Positions 11,501 to 24,455 of a stretch of 64,000 nt of DNA are shown in pieces (the stretch's first letter is position 1; each line of letters begins with the position of its first letter). The notes under the pieces are model-generated. The model did no database searches. It saw only the letters and a list, made by a program, of their open reading frames with translations, and was not told the DNA's origin. The DNA comes from Sipunculus nudus (Eukaryota; Annelida; Sipuncula; Golfingiida; Sipunculidae). The DNA lies in NCBI GenBank assembly GCA_026874595.1, contig CM049308.1:39223527-39287526 (forward strand). Reading direction: 5' to 3'. A program made the translations under genes and the position numbers.

Positions 11501-14500
11501 GTTCATTAACAAATCCGTGTATAAATGATTTTAAGTATAGTCTAGGATATTTTGTTCTCGTTTTATTCTTTATTGTTCCTGTAAATTCTTAAGTGACTAA
11601 ACAGTCAAGCCAGACAATTGGTGTATTATAAAGTTATACAGGCGACAATGGAGATTTCCGTTAAATGAACATAAGAAGATAGAGAAAACAAATTACCTCA
11701 CAAGGGCTTTCTTTGCATTCACATCGTGCACAGGTGGCGCCACTTGGTATATTCCATGTGGTTCCATAGCCACAAGAATCTGAGCACGTTGAAGGGTCTT
11801 GTGTACAAGGGGTAGGGGCCGGAGCTGGATTGGTCAAGCAGTTGCAGATTGCACAGCCTCTGTTGTCAATTGTCATTGTGCCTCCTCCTCCGACGCAGGA
11901 ACAAGATGTTTTACAACATTCACAGTTACAAGCAGCCGTTGTACTTCCAGCTAGGAGAACAGCCTTTTCTCCAGTCGAGCAGGTAACCCTCGTGCTACAG
12001 TCGCACGTGGAAGAGGAAGTCGTCGACTGACACTGACACCGACACTGACCAGTCGCAGGGTCAAGGTCCCTTACTGGCGTCTGGCCTTGACCACAGAAAC
12101 ACGGCATATTGGCGCAGGTGGTGACAGAGGGGGTCGGTGCGGGGACGGGGGTCCCTTGCGTGCAAACACAGAGGTCACATTGGGTCATCTGGTCTTTCCC
12201 GTAGAGTTGTGGCCGTCCACCATTCGAACAGACGACCGTTTGAAGGCAAGAAGGGCCACAAACGTTGCTGGAAGGAGTAGGGGTGCCGCCTGTGGTACTA
12301 GAAGGTCTACATTTGCATTCCGGGCAACCATTGGCCAGAGTGTTTCCTGTGGCGTAACTTTCATATCCGGTATTACATCCGGTGTTGCAGGATGTACAAC
12401 CCGCACTCGGGTTTGGCGTGGAAGAACACTGGCATATTGGACAATTTCCACTCATCACGGGCGTTCCTGTGCCTCCTGGACAATGTGCGCAGCTGTATGT
12501 TGGACACAGTGTGCCACTTGTGGTTGTACCACCTGAAATGTTATTAACCGAAAACCGATTTTCAGAAAAGAAAATATGTTGTATGATATTTTTTCACAAG
12601 GAAGAGAAAAATCTGGCTATATAGTGTACATTTAAAATGAGTTTTCTTTGGATCATTCAATCAAAAGTGTATTTTCAAACTCTTCGTCATTAAACTTAGC
12701 CTGATGCCAATTATTTCAACTCATATGAGATAAATAATAGTGTTGCTAAATCATAACAGAGAATTCCAGCTATTAAATTGTAGTGCCACAGCCATATTTC
12801 CAAACAAGTAACATTAAGTCATCTACAGCTTCTACCTGTGCCTGATTTTTGCAAAAATCTGAAAGTGATCGTTTAAGCAAGTGACGCCGCAAATGGTGGT
12901 TTTGTAACCTTGATATTGAACGTTCATGTGAAAATGATATGAACAGAAAACATGTAAGGATCGATGTGCTTTTGACTTTCGGTAAAATTATGTCATTGTT
13001 TTATAGATGTCCTATCAAAGTAATGGCTCTGTACGATAAGCTGGCGGACAGTCAACGAACCTCCATTTTCAACGTTTTTATATAGACTTTCACCATAAAG
13101 TGAGGTGTGGTCGGGCCTGTGTATTAGAGAGGAGAAAAATTGAACATCTCCTATACATTTCATATTAAATGGATTGCCAGACCGATAAGGAAGGAAGGTG
13201 TATGGATTCAGCAAGTGAGCTGACAGCTTGTTATTTAATAACAACTTCGATGGTTCACGAAGATCCAATTAAGTATATCTGTCCAGCTAGACCCATTAAT
13301 TGTTTCATGCCTAACACCCTTTCGTTGCATAAAGGTAAAACCAAGGTTTGATTTTTGTATTTAAGTCATAGTTGCTGTAAAGTTTTACACATTTTTTTCT
13401 TTGCATAATAAAGACCACTTACACGCTCTCGTGCATTCAGCTTGCGTCACAAAGAGATTTAGATTAGTAGGTGCACATCCGGTCCACTGGAACGCTCGGC
13501 AGCCTCCTGATGCCCAATACCACATGGTCAACGGGGCCCTATTGCAATTTCCGAGGGCAGAAGTGGGGACGGCAGCACATGACCTTTGATCTGAAATATT
13601 TATAAGCTGGTCTTTACGTCAGCATGTTAAAGATATTTGTATCATTGCTCTTTTAATGGTGCTTCCATTTACTCTAACGGTTTATTAACCGCTTTCAATA
13701 ATAGCGTTTCTCGATTAAGATTGGAATCAATGATAACAATATGGTTTCTACACTATATCTTAAATCATTCGCTTAAATGTTATCAGTGTTTTCTCCAGTT
13801 AGCTGAGGATCAACAATTTTACCACATTATAAAATGAGACGACAGTTCAGTACAATATTTAAAAAATTTTGCCGAAAACATATTTCATGTATAGTATAAA
13901 CATGAAGTGTACAATACACATGTACCACCTTCGCTGTTAAATGTACATTGTTATATAAACACGTTTCTGTTTACATGCACATATTCTAATGAACCCCTGG
14001 ATTAAAAAAAACTTCCATGTAAACAAGTTTCATATGCCATGGACACTATTTTCCTTTGCATTAAACACAAGCTTCAAAGGAAAATAAAATGATTTTGCTC
14101 ATGTGCAAATTAACATATACAAGCCTAGCAAATGCAAGTACATATCGTGATAATGTTGAAATAAGGTGTAACGTATCAGTTTTAAAGTCAAATTATATAT
14201 CTCTCTGTGTGTACCAGTGTCATAAATCCATAAAAGGGATAAAGGATCACAATGCCTTTGAAACGGTCTATTGCAATGTTCATTATTTAGTAGAATAAAC
14301 CAAGAGAATGAGGTACCTCCTTAAAAGCTTTCAATAGTAATAAGGAATAGAAGAACCAATTAAATATCAAACAATTTAAAAGAAATAAACAATTAAATAT
14401 TATAAAGTCAGTGTTCGAACATACACGATTATTATAGTTTGGTTTCTTCTTTTTCTACAACTGATTTGAACACAGCTCTTTTTAACATTCCTATTGACAG

Positions 14501-17500
14501 TGTAAGATTTTATTTGCAAAATAATATTGATTTCTTAAAGATTGCCAGTTATGTAAGTAAACAAATATTCTTCTTTTTGAAAATGATAGCAACAAAGAAA
14601 TATAACATCAACATATTGTCATAGACGATTAGAGAAAATAATGCCAAGAATTAGTGAAATAAAACTAGATATAAACAATAATGATAGGATGAATCAAAAT
14701 TGAATGCTTAATGGTGGTTTACACAACTGATCACTTTACTAACGACAAGGTCACAGAGAATACCTATTGGTTTTCCGATTTCTTCATTAAAAGGAGGACG
14801 TATTCATGCCCACGGGTCTGAAATTGCGTCAGATTAATTCATTATCATAATATATAGCTTGAAAAATCATATGTATATACTATATAATATATTATATAAA
14901 TGAAATATTTACTTTAAAAGACGTAACAGAAAACGGAATGTGACCTACCAACGCAGTGCGCTACATAACTTGAGCATGTAGGGTATGTGTTGCACCTCTG
15001 GACGCATGTAAACCCGGCTGCGCAGCTGTTAGCCTGTAAAAAAAGATGTCACATGATACACGGTGAAACAAAACACGTCTAAGGTCCCTGTTACACATTC
15101 ATGGCGTTGCGTTCCGGTTTGCTTTTGTGGCCCTCTGCTACGGTCAATCACGGTTTTGACTCTAGACCCGTAATGAATTCTGCACTGACGATCCTTCTGA
15201 GGTTTTAGTAATGTCCTTCTTAGGGCTATTTACGGTTCCAGTAGGGTAAAGTACGGTTGAGCTGATTAATCTCGATTAACTACGGCCAAAAGGGGGCGCC
15301 AATAGGTCGCCAGTACGGTCATCCCGGCACTGGCAGAGTACAAGTGCGGCACGGATCGGTTAACTATGGGTCACCAGGGTCCAATACGGTGCTTGCCGGC
15401 GCCCTCACGGCTTACCCCGAAGCGCTAATGAGTATTCGCACATTTGGCATTTCTATGCAGTTTCGACGTTTTAGGAGTTTAAAATACATAATTAGATTTT
15501 CACAGTCCTGAACAGGAAAACCGGGAATGTTGGGCAAGTTAAAAGCTTAGGCAGAGAATCAGATAGAGAATCAATCTGATAATCAGGTGTCCCAGATCTA
15601 CAAACAGGAACGGAGCAAGAGGAGGAAGAATAGAAAAGTATTCCTAAGGCAATTTTAGAATTGCACCAACTTCAGTTTATTATAATCAAGCGTTCCGCGT
15701 CAGCGTAAAATGAGGCCTACAGTGCCCTCATAGGCAACTGGAAGCAAAGGAACCAGGGTATTCAGATGCGGAGGTCTATTAATATTGTAAGTTTGCATCA
15801 TTACCATTTGATCTAGAGTTTGCATATATTGTATATTTATATAATATATGAATATTATAAATGGATTATAGAAAAATAAATATAATTATTACAGAAATAT
15901 AACAGAATTTTACCAAACCTTCATTATAACCTATTTTTTGTGCATAGCCTTGATATGAATGAACAATGTTGTTCAATAATTACTGATGGACATGAAGGAT
16001 TTTTCCACTAAATAAATTTAGGGCGGAACAAATTCAGAATTACAAATGCACTTTTTCCGTTAACAACTCCAAAAGGTAAACCGCGCATTGAAATATGATA
16101 TTGAAAAAAAAGAGACAGAGGTAAGGGGGCCCATTATCTCATCAGCAAGGTCAATGGATGACAGCATTTAATCAAGAAATGACTAGAAAGATGTTGGCAT
16201 TTATATATTTTCAATATTTTCTTTCGTCAGACATGGTCTAACCATAGCATACCCATCCTGCTGTAATCTTCCGAAACCCTAGTACAAGCCGCAAAGCGTA
16301 TTTAGCCGTAGTTGCGTAACCTTAGTAAACCCTGGTAGGATCGAGGCTTAGTCGTACCTGAACTTTGTCGATCGGAGTGAAACCATGACGAAACCGTACC
16401 TAGAACCTAATGAGCCGTGCAGACCCGTGAAACCCGAAGTGCAGCCAAAGTGAACCGTACGTAAACCGTACCCACACGATTCTTTAAAATTGTCCCGGAA
16501 CGCAAGGCGGATAAAGGGGCTCGCCACGGGCGACTATATGGCTATGGCGGTGGTCCTTGTGTTCTACTAATGTTCTGATACGATCAAGTTTTTATTCCTA
16601 ATGACTCCGGCTAAGTATTGCACGCAACGCTCCACTTGGACCCGTTGCCGAGTGATCACGGTTGTTTGGATTGACTACGACACACTAGGTTTGTACGTTC
16701 TAACTAGGATTGGCTACGGTTAACTACTAAGTCCAGCCGTGAAGTGCCATCGGCACGCAGAAACCGGGCATGTGTGACTATAGCCCTTACATGATGCACA
16801 GTGAAGCATACCATGTCTTATTGACGTCTACTCTCGTTTATTTGCCGATTCACAATTCCCTATTTCCCTTTTATATATTTATCGATATGCGCACGTAGAA
16901 GACCGCATATTATGTTACACGTACATGCAGGCCGTACAACCACTATACATAATGAATAAATATTGTAGACACCCCATTAATTGATTAATACCGCGCACGT
17001 AGAAGGTCGTATATACATACAGGCCTAACGACCATTATACAAGTTAATCCACTCAAATAACCCATTAATTGATACATACCTGGCACGTACCAGTTGTCGG
17101 CGTTGTACCACCTGGGGTGGAAGGGCATCTGCATGAAACCGGACAATTGTTGCTATCTCGGTTCCAGCCAATGTTGTTAACGCAGTTACAGACAGGATCT
17201 GGACACAACGTGTTTGACGGGAGAGCTGTTCCCTCTGAAAATTTGATTTATTTTTTTAAAGTTAAACTGTTGGATATTTCTACATTAAAGACACTGAAAG
17301 TCGTTCAACGGGAGGGGGTGTTGCAGGTGTGTACGGGAGCGAATTTTTTTTCATGATGTCAGCTTCTATATTCTGCTGTGACTCTTTTATAAGTTTGACT
17401 GCAGTGCTCATGGGTGAGACGTACCGTTAGATCATACAAGGTGATAAAAGAAGCTACCTGAACAATTAGGTAATTAAGCGCAGTGGCTTTGATCACTCTA

Positions 17501-20500
17501 GAAGTCACTCTACTAGTAGTATGACTTGAGTAAACTAGTTACCCATGGTTCAGCTGACTGAGAAATACAGAAATATATTGTCTTTAGAAATATAGTATTT
17601 CGTAAAATATGATTTAAAACAGCTGTGAAATACTGTATCGTAACTCAGAATGACATACAACAAATTGTGCTCAGATGTAAGACCGAGAGAGAAGTCTGTG
17701 TAGAAGCACAAGTTTTAAAACACTCACATCAAATAATATTTCTATAAAAAGAATTAGATTTAATTTGTCACTTTTTTTTATTGCAACTGTCATCAAACAA
17801 TCCGTTTTCATACTTTAGCACGGTTGGATCTTGTGTAACGGAAATGAGGATTTGTCATGTTAGATATATATATATATATCTTATGATCAAGCAGGTTTGA
17901 AAACACCAGATGAAACTACAGCTTAGGGAATAATACGATTCATGTCATTTGAGTCTAGTAAATTGAAATGATATATGTAGCGCCACCAGTCTTCAGCAAC
18001 TGATAAAAACAGTAGTGATCAATGAACATATGAGTGTTCGATTTTTTTACAGACCTGAATGTTTCCGTATAACTGCCCAACATGGTTTTCATTTGTAGGG
18101 ATATATGGATGCTCTCCATACAAATTTTACATTATATACATAATATACTGAATCAATATTACTAATATTCGGATTTAATTCCAATCAGCGTTGTCTAAAA
18201 TAGAAGACAAATGCCTATCAAAAACGGGACTAATTGTAATAAAACAAGTTGTATATATATGTTAATGATAATTTGATTGCATTTTTTTCTGCTATTGATT
18301 TTCCGGTGTCTCTATATCTTTTTGTATTCATTGTGTATGAAAATGTGTAAATTCTGCATTTAATAAAACATGTGAGGTTTCAGAGTACTAGAAAAAGCAC
18401 AACCGTCACACTGAAACGATTAAAGTCATCCGATCTTCACAAAAATAAGAGTAAATATCTGCGATACAGGTTGCGTTTTAAGAAACTGATGAAACTAGAA
18501 ATGATCTAGATAAAACTACAGCTGTAACCCAATTACAGGTTTCAAAAGAGTTTTTTAATGGATGGGGGAGAAAGGGTGATCGCTATAGCTAAGCCTGACT
18601 TAATGTCAGGTAAGCGAAACAGTTCACAAACAGACGTGTAATGCTGACAAAGCGGTAAAAGTGCAGTACAGGTGACCTGCTTAATACAGGCTTCCTTACT
18701 GATGGTATGTCCTTTATTTTCTCGAACCACAAGGACCTTTCTTGATGATTTTAACATGAACACATTTTTATCAGATTCACATTAAAAAGAAAATATGAAT
18801 ATTCATTCAAAAGAAATATTAAGTATCAGTAATGCCACTTTGCGGCGGGTCACCTATATTGCACTTTTACTGATAAAGCTTTCATTGTAACTAATTTGAT
18901 ACACAATATTGTGATTACTTTAAAAATGATCACCGTCTTGTTTTGAATAGCCAAACACATGCGAATTGACCCACCGAAAGACTCGAATTGTATGCCAAGT
19001 CGAGCCACAGAGGTCGACTAACCTTCAAATGTTTTGGCAAAGCTAGTTAAATACGCATGGCTGACCAGTTCCTGGGGAGACCAGTATGCGCTGAAACACT
19101 TTGGAATTCATGTAGGATTCCCTTAACAGATTTTTTCAGACCATATGTTCTCTATTTTTGGAAAATAGATATTGTTTGATTTTGGTGAAGAAATTGAAGA
19201 CTCTCCTGTAAACCTTTAGGTTTCAATTTAAACATTTGTTCCGTGCCCACCATCGTGAAAACCAAACTTTCCCAACTAGTATATATAGCTCATCACAGGA
19301 ACTGTTGAAAGATCTTTAGTGATTTAAGATTATTCAGAAGCTCGGTTACGCGTAGAAGCAGTGAAAGGATGATCTTAGCTTTTCGCATAAACATACAGTT
19401 TGTTTATGAAGGACGGGTTTAAGATTTTAAAAAGGGTTTTCTCCGGATAGAAAAAAAAATGGAAAGTGTTATTAATATAACTTTATTTTTTGTAATTGTA
19501 GCCCCGAGCCCCGACATTTATCAACATAAGAATAAATGGTATGAAGATCCTGATTGTAATTAAGTCCTATATCATCTCAGACATATTTCCTCCTGTTAAC
19601 GTTTCATTAGTAGTAATGTGTCTACATTGTGCTCTATAAATTTTGACTAATTTAGTTGAATATGAATTGACTTACTGCAGACGTGTTCACAGTTACCCAG
19701 GGTCAAGAAGTTGTTGGGTCCAGCGCATCCATGGAAATATTGCAGCATGCATACCTTGGTGACGTTGTTGAAAAAATACCTCGGCGTATAAGCGGTTTGT
19801 ACCGTGCATTGCTGCGTATTGAGACTGCCATTACATATTTCCTCGTATTCTGAAAGAAAAACCATGATGCAGAATTTCTTCAAAGATTCATGCAGAACTC
19901 TTCTCACTTCTTGAAACTTAAATATACAACGATGAATATGTATTTATATTCACAGCATCTTGAAGAGTCAGACCAGGTAGTTTCTTAATCAATCGATTAT
20001 AAAATTGTTAACTTGTCTCCATGTTTTTTTTACTTATTTGTAGATTTGGTCGCAATTTACCATCATTGTTAGCACGTATCTTTCATTAATACATGAATAT
20101 ATCCTACGCAACAATGGATTATCTAAAACATAATATACAAAAAGAACCTATTCATATAGCTTACTTCTCTATTTTGCTGCAATGTCTGTTTATTGTCTTG
20201 TAAGCTAGAAACTCATTCTTAAAACACTGCTACCAGGAAGTTTCTTTGGAACGTAAACTTGTTTATGTCATTGTGTAAATATTTTCTATATCCTCAGGTT
20301 GTTATCGAACCGTATACTTACTGACACAAACACCTGAGACTGAGCAGGGGGGATATTTACAGGCAAGAACTGGGTTGAGTCGACATCTTTCCCCTGTACC
20401 ACATTGTAATCCCTTAAAGTGAGAAAAAATATAAAGAATATATCGAATATATAAACACTTCAACACAGTCAATAGATACATGCAGTAACATTGAAAGACC

Positions 20501-23500
20501 GTAAAAAATACCGCTGTGGACAATTGCTTAGAGAACGGCTTGAGTTAATATCATTTTACACTTACAATCCCCTTTAAGAATATAGCGATCTACATCCTCT
20601 ACCAAAAAAATCATCATGTTCTCCACTCCTACATTACATATTGTGGAATATATTATTTGGTTATACAAACTAATTTTTATTATTTTTTATTTATTTTTTT
20701 TTAGTTTTATTATTGTTTTATTTTCAAAACTGTATTTCACAATTAAAATTTGATTTAAATCACCTCCATTTTCAAACGTCCTACAACATACATACTATTA
20801 ATTAATTACGAACTAGATATGTCTTAGCATCGCTGATGCCATAGTGTCCCGAGACATTTAATCCCCCTACCCCCTCCTTTAAAAATAGGCCCCCATCTTC
20901 AGACGCATTTAATAACACTTAGCAAGTAATCAGGGTTTCTTCAGGTGTGACCTCAAAAGCAAGGCCAAGGTCTTTAAACTACTTTTATTTTGACATCTTT
21001 CATTTTAATTTCCAGATAGATTCATCTGTCGACTTGAGAAACAGTATTTATCACCAATTATATGGGAATGTTCAAAGTCAAGACCACTCTCATGGGAAAG
21101 GTCATGACCTAAATTTGAATATACCTCATCCCATAAGCCATACCTATGTATATAGCATAATATGAAAGAAATCTGTCCATTAGTTTCAAATTCCCCGGCA
21201 AAAAAATGAGGGAATTTAAAGGCGCGAAAACAAAAAAATGACAAAAGGTTGCGCCATGTGTCTGCCGTAGATGAGAAAGCTATCCAAGATCTTCGGTCAT
21301 TTTGTTTTCTGGCCAGATCCATGCATCCCTTATTGAGATATTGAATATTTCGTGTGATTTTCACCAAATAGGGAAATATTCAAGGTCAAAGCCACTTTCA
21401 TTGTAAAGGTCATGGCGCCATTTTAAATAGGTTTGGTCCTCTCACTCATGTTTATGCACATGTCAAGTTTGGTAAAGTTCCGTGAAATAATTTTTGAGTT
21501 ATCGTGCAGACAAGGTTTATCTACGGTGGCGGGACGACATAAAAACATAGTATCCCCAAACTTTCTCTGGGGATTCAGTTAATGAATCACTTGCCGAATA
21601 TCATATCCTGATGAACTTTATCTAGTGAGCATTCGACCAGCCGTGAATACAGGGCTCAGTAGGCTCACAGGGCTCAACTTGAAAACCCTGTATGTTTTGA
21701 ACGTATTTACATCTGACAAACGTGCTACGAACGTCCACTAAATAAGGATGTTGATTCCTTTATTTCTGGTCATATAAAAATGTAGCTATCTAGCTACAAA
21801 ATAGTATTTATAAATATTAGACACCTAAATATTTGATATAATTGTCTCGTCTGTTTGTTTACATGCGGAGTCAGATGACCTGAACCCTGCCCACCCGAAC
21901 CCTTAATTAGCATATATATTAATATATATCTTTGAAACTTTCTTTTTATAAAAAAGGTGGTCTATATCTTCCATTTTAACACAAAAAGTTGACGATTTGT
22001 TCATTATTTTTTTTTAAATAATACTATAAAATAAACGGCTACCGACTTCCGAAGGCTTCTGACTTCAGAGTTTTATATATTGCCGCTCAAACACGCGCAG
22101 TGCGCAAACTCGTGGAAAAGGACTATTTGATTTGGATGTGCTAACGTATTTCTATAGTCACAGCTTGCATCTCCTATGCTGTTTTATATTTAATCGTTGG
22201 AATCATGTCTTAAAAGGGATAATCCATTTTCCGAAAATAAATTTGAGTGTATCACCGTTGTTCAGTGTGCTGCATAACAGCCGTGAAACAAAGTCATCTT
22301 GATCCAAATGGACCCCCACCCATCGAAATGACAACGGTCATTCCAAGTTTTATAATTCAGTTTTTTGCCTCCACCAGGAGCGTATACGCTCATTCCAGTG
22401 CGTTTGTGTTTGTATGTGTGAGTGTTCGCAATCAAGAACCGAATCTCCTGAAATTTTGGGAAGGGGCCATTGATGAATTGATTGGATTCAGGAACACCGT
22501 CAAAGAATATTCACCAGTGTTCAGTCACTTGTGCACGAATAGAACGGAGATTATGGGCAGAGGTTTGAATTCCTTGGTATGCAGATTTCTATTTTCTTAT
22601 CTTCTTCTTTGCCAGTCAAAATTCGTTATACTATTATGGTGCATTGTAGATATTGGTTGATCAAATACTTTCATACAACTCACCACACAAGGGTCTGATT
22701 TACATTCACATAGCGGACAGTCATTTGCATTCCGTTTATATCCATAAACACAGTTACGGATTGTACAGTTACTCGGCAGACCCTGGCAAGTACCTGTGAA
22801 AATGCATAAAATAAAATTACAAGACAGTTTAAATGTTTAACAAATATGATAACCCCATTTTGAGTGTATATATGTAAAAGTTTTGATTTTATAAAAAAAT
22901 AATAAGCCAAAAACAACTCCCTGCATAAGTTGTTCGATTTATTTATATCAATATGTCTAAAATAGGTACGAGCCACCGGTCACAATCCAAACACATCAAA
23001 CAAGGACATCTGGAGACTAGAGGATAACAAAATGACAAAAGATGCTCTTACCAACAACATTTAGTGCGCAATCAGCACCATCATGTCAGTAAAATGGTTA
23101 TTCTGTGTGTCAACACTGGCACAAACCCAAACGTCCTTTACAGGAACTTTTCGTAGGAGGAATCAACTAAATTTTCCTAATACATTTTTTGAGTAAGCAA
23201 GAATGAAAAGGAAACTAAAATTAAGTGAACAGCATACATTATTTTCTACGAGAGTCTGTTCTTATTATTATTGAGTGGAAGTCCATAACACCTACCCAGC
23301 CCACAATTCTAAGATCTCAGTTAATATTAAGTCACAGGCTAAGCCGGGCAATTATATTACGGCTAACGTAGTACAGGGCCGACTTATTTATTAAATTTTC
23401 GACCTCTTAATACATATGCAACACATGGACCAATGTAAAATTTTCCCTTTGTGAATATTTGGCCAAATAATGTGTGTATGTGTGTAATTCATCTCAGAAT

Positions 23501-24412
23501 ACACACACACATATATTCATATATATAATAACGTATGTGTGTGTATCTGTTATCCATTCACTAATCAAAAGTAAATGCTAACCTGGAGGGTGGCATTTGT
23601 CTTGGCAGTCCTTCAAAGTCATAAAGTTGTTTTTATTTGGCGCCTTACACTGACCAAAGAAGAAGGGGCGGCACTCTTTTGCGGTAGTGTCATAGTAGTA
23701 CCTCCCCGTCCAGCTCTTGTTGCTGCATTCACCAGCCGTGTCTAGCGCCACGTTGCAATCATCAGGTGGAGTGAATGCTGACGAAAATGAGAAATGGCAA
23801 TATGCATTTTTTTCCTTTTTTGGTTAACACGCCTTGTATAACAAATTACTTTTATTCAATAATAGGTCATATTACGCTGCCACCTTGATGCCTTACGCTT
23901 TATTGATGATGCATCGAGAACAGACTGGAATTGTAATATGACTTATTATTTAATATGAGTAGGCCTTATAGCAAGTGCATACATATGCAGAAAATGATGA
24001 CGCATGAATGAATGTAAAGGTTCCAATGTTTCTCAATTTCAATTATGTTCAAACATGTACATTTGAGCTAAAATAAACATGAAAGAGTGGAATTTATACC
24101 CAAATACATTTTGTTAAGCAAAATAAAAATTCGATATGAAGTGGAAAAATATAGATTGCTTACTTCTTTGAACACACGTGTTCTCGCAATCTAGAAATGA
24201 AATGTATCTGTTTTGATTTCCGCCACATCCGTAGTAAGTCAACTGTTGGCACTCATTTTTTGTCTTGTTATAATACCACCTGGATCGAGGGGCAATGTTC
24301 CCATCACAGCTGGTTCCCTCATCTCTTGGGTCCGTGCATTTTGCTCCGGCTGGAAAGGCATTGTCTGAAAGAGGAACATATATATGTATAAACATAATCA
24401 GCTTGCAATATA

Positions 24413-24455
<43 letters not shown>

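Noticed and set aside
12087-12536. 149-aa plus-strand ORF
   Set aside because: It is antisense to the large antistasin exon; its Cys/Thr-rich content mirrors that exon and it has no splice or domain support.
22247-22660. 137-aa plus-strand ORF
   Set aside because: Lies inside a dispersed CTCCACCAGGAG repeat also present near 55.5 kb; no domain.
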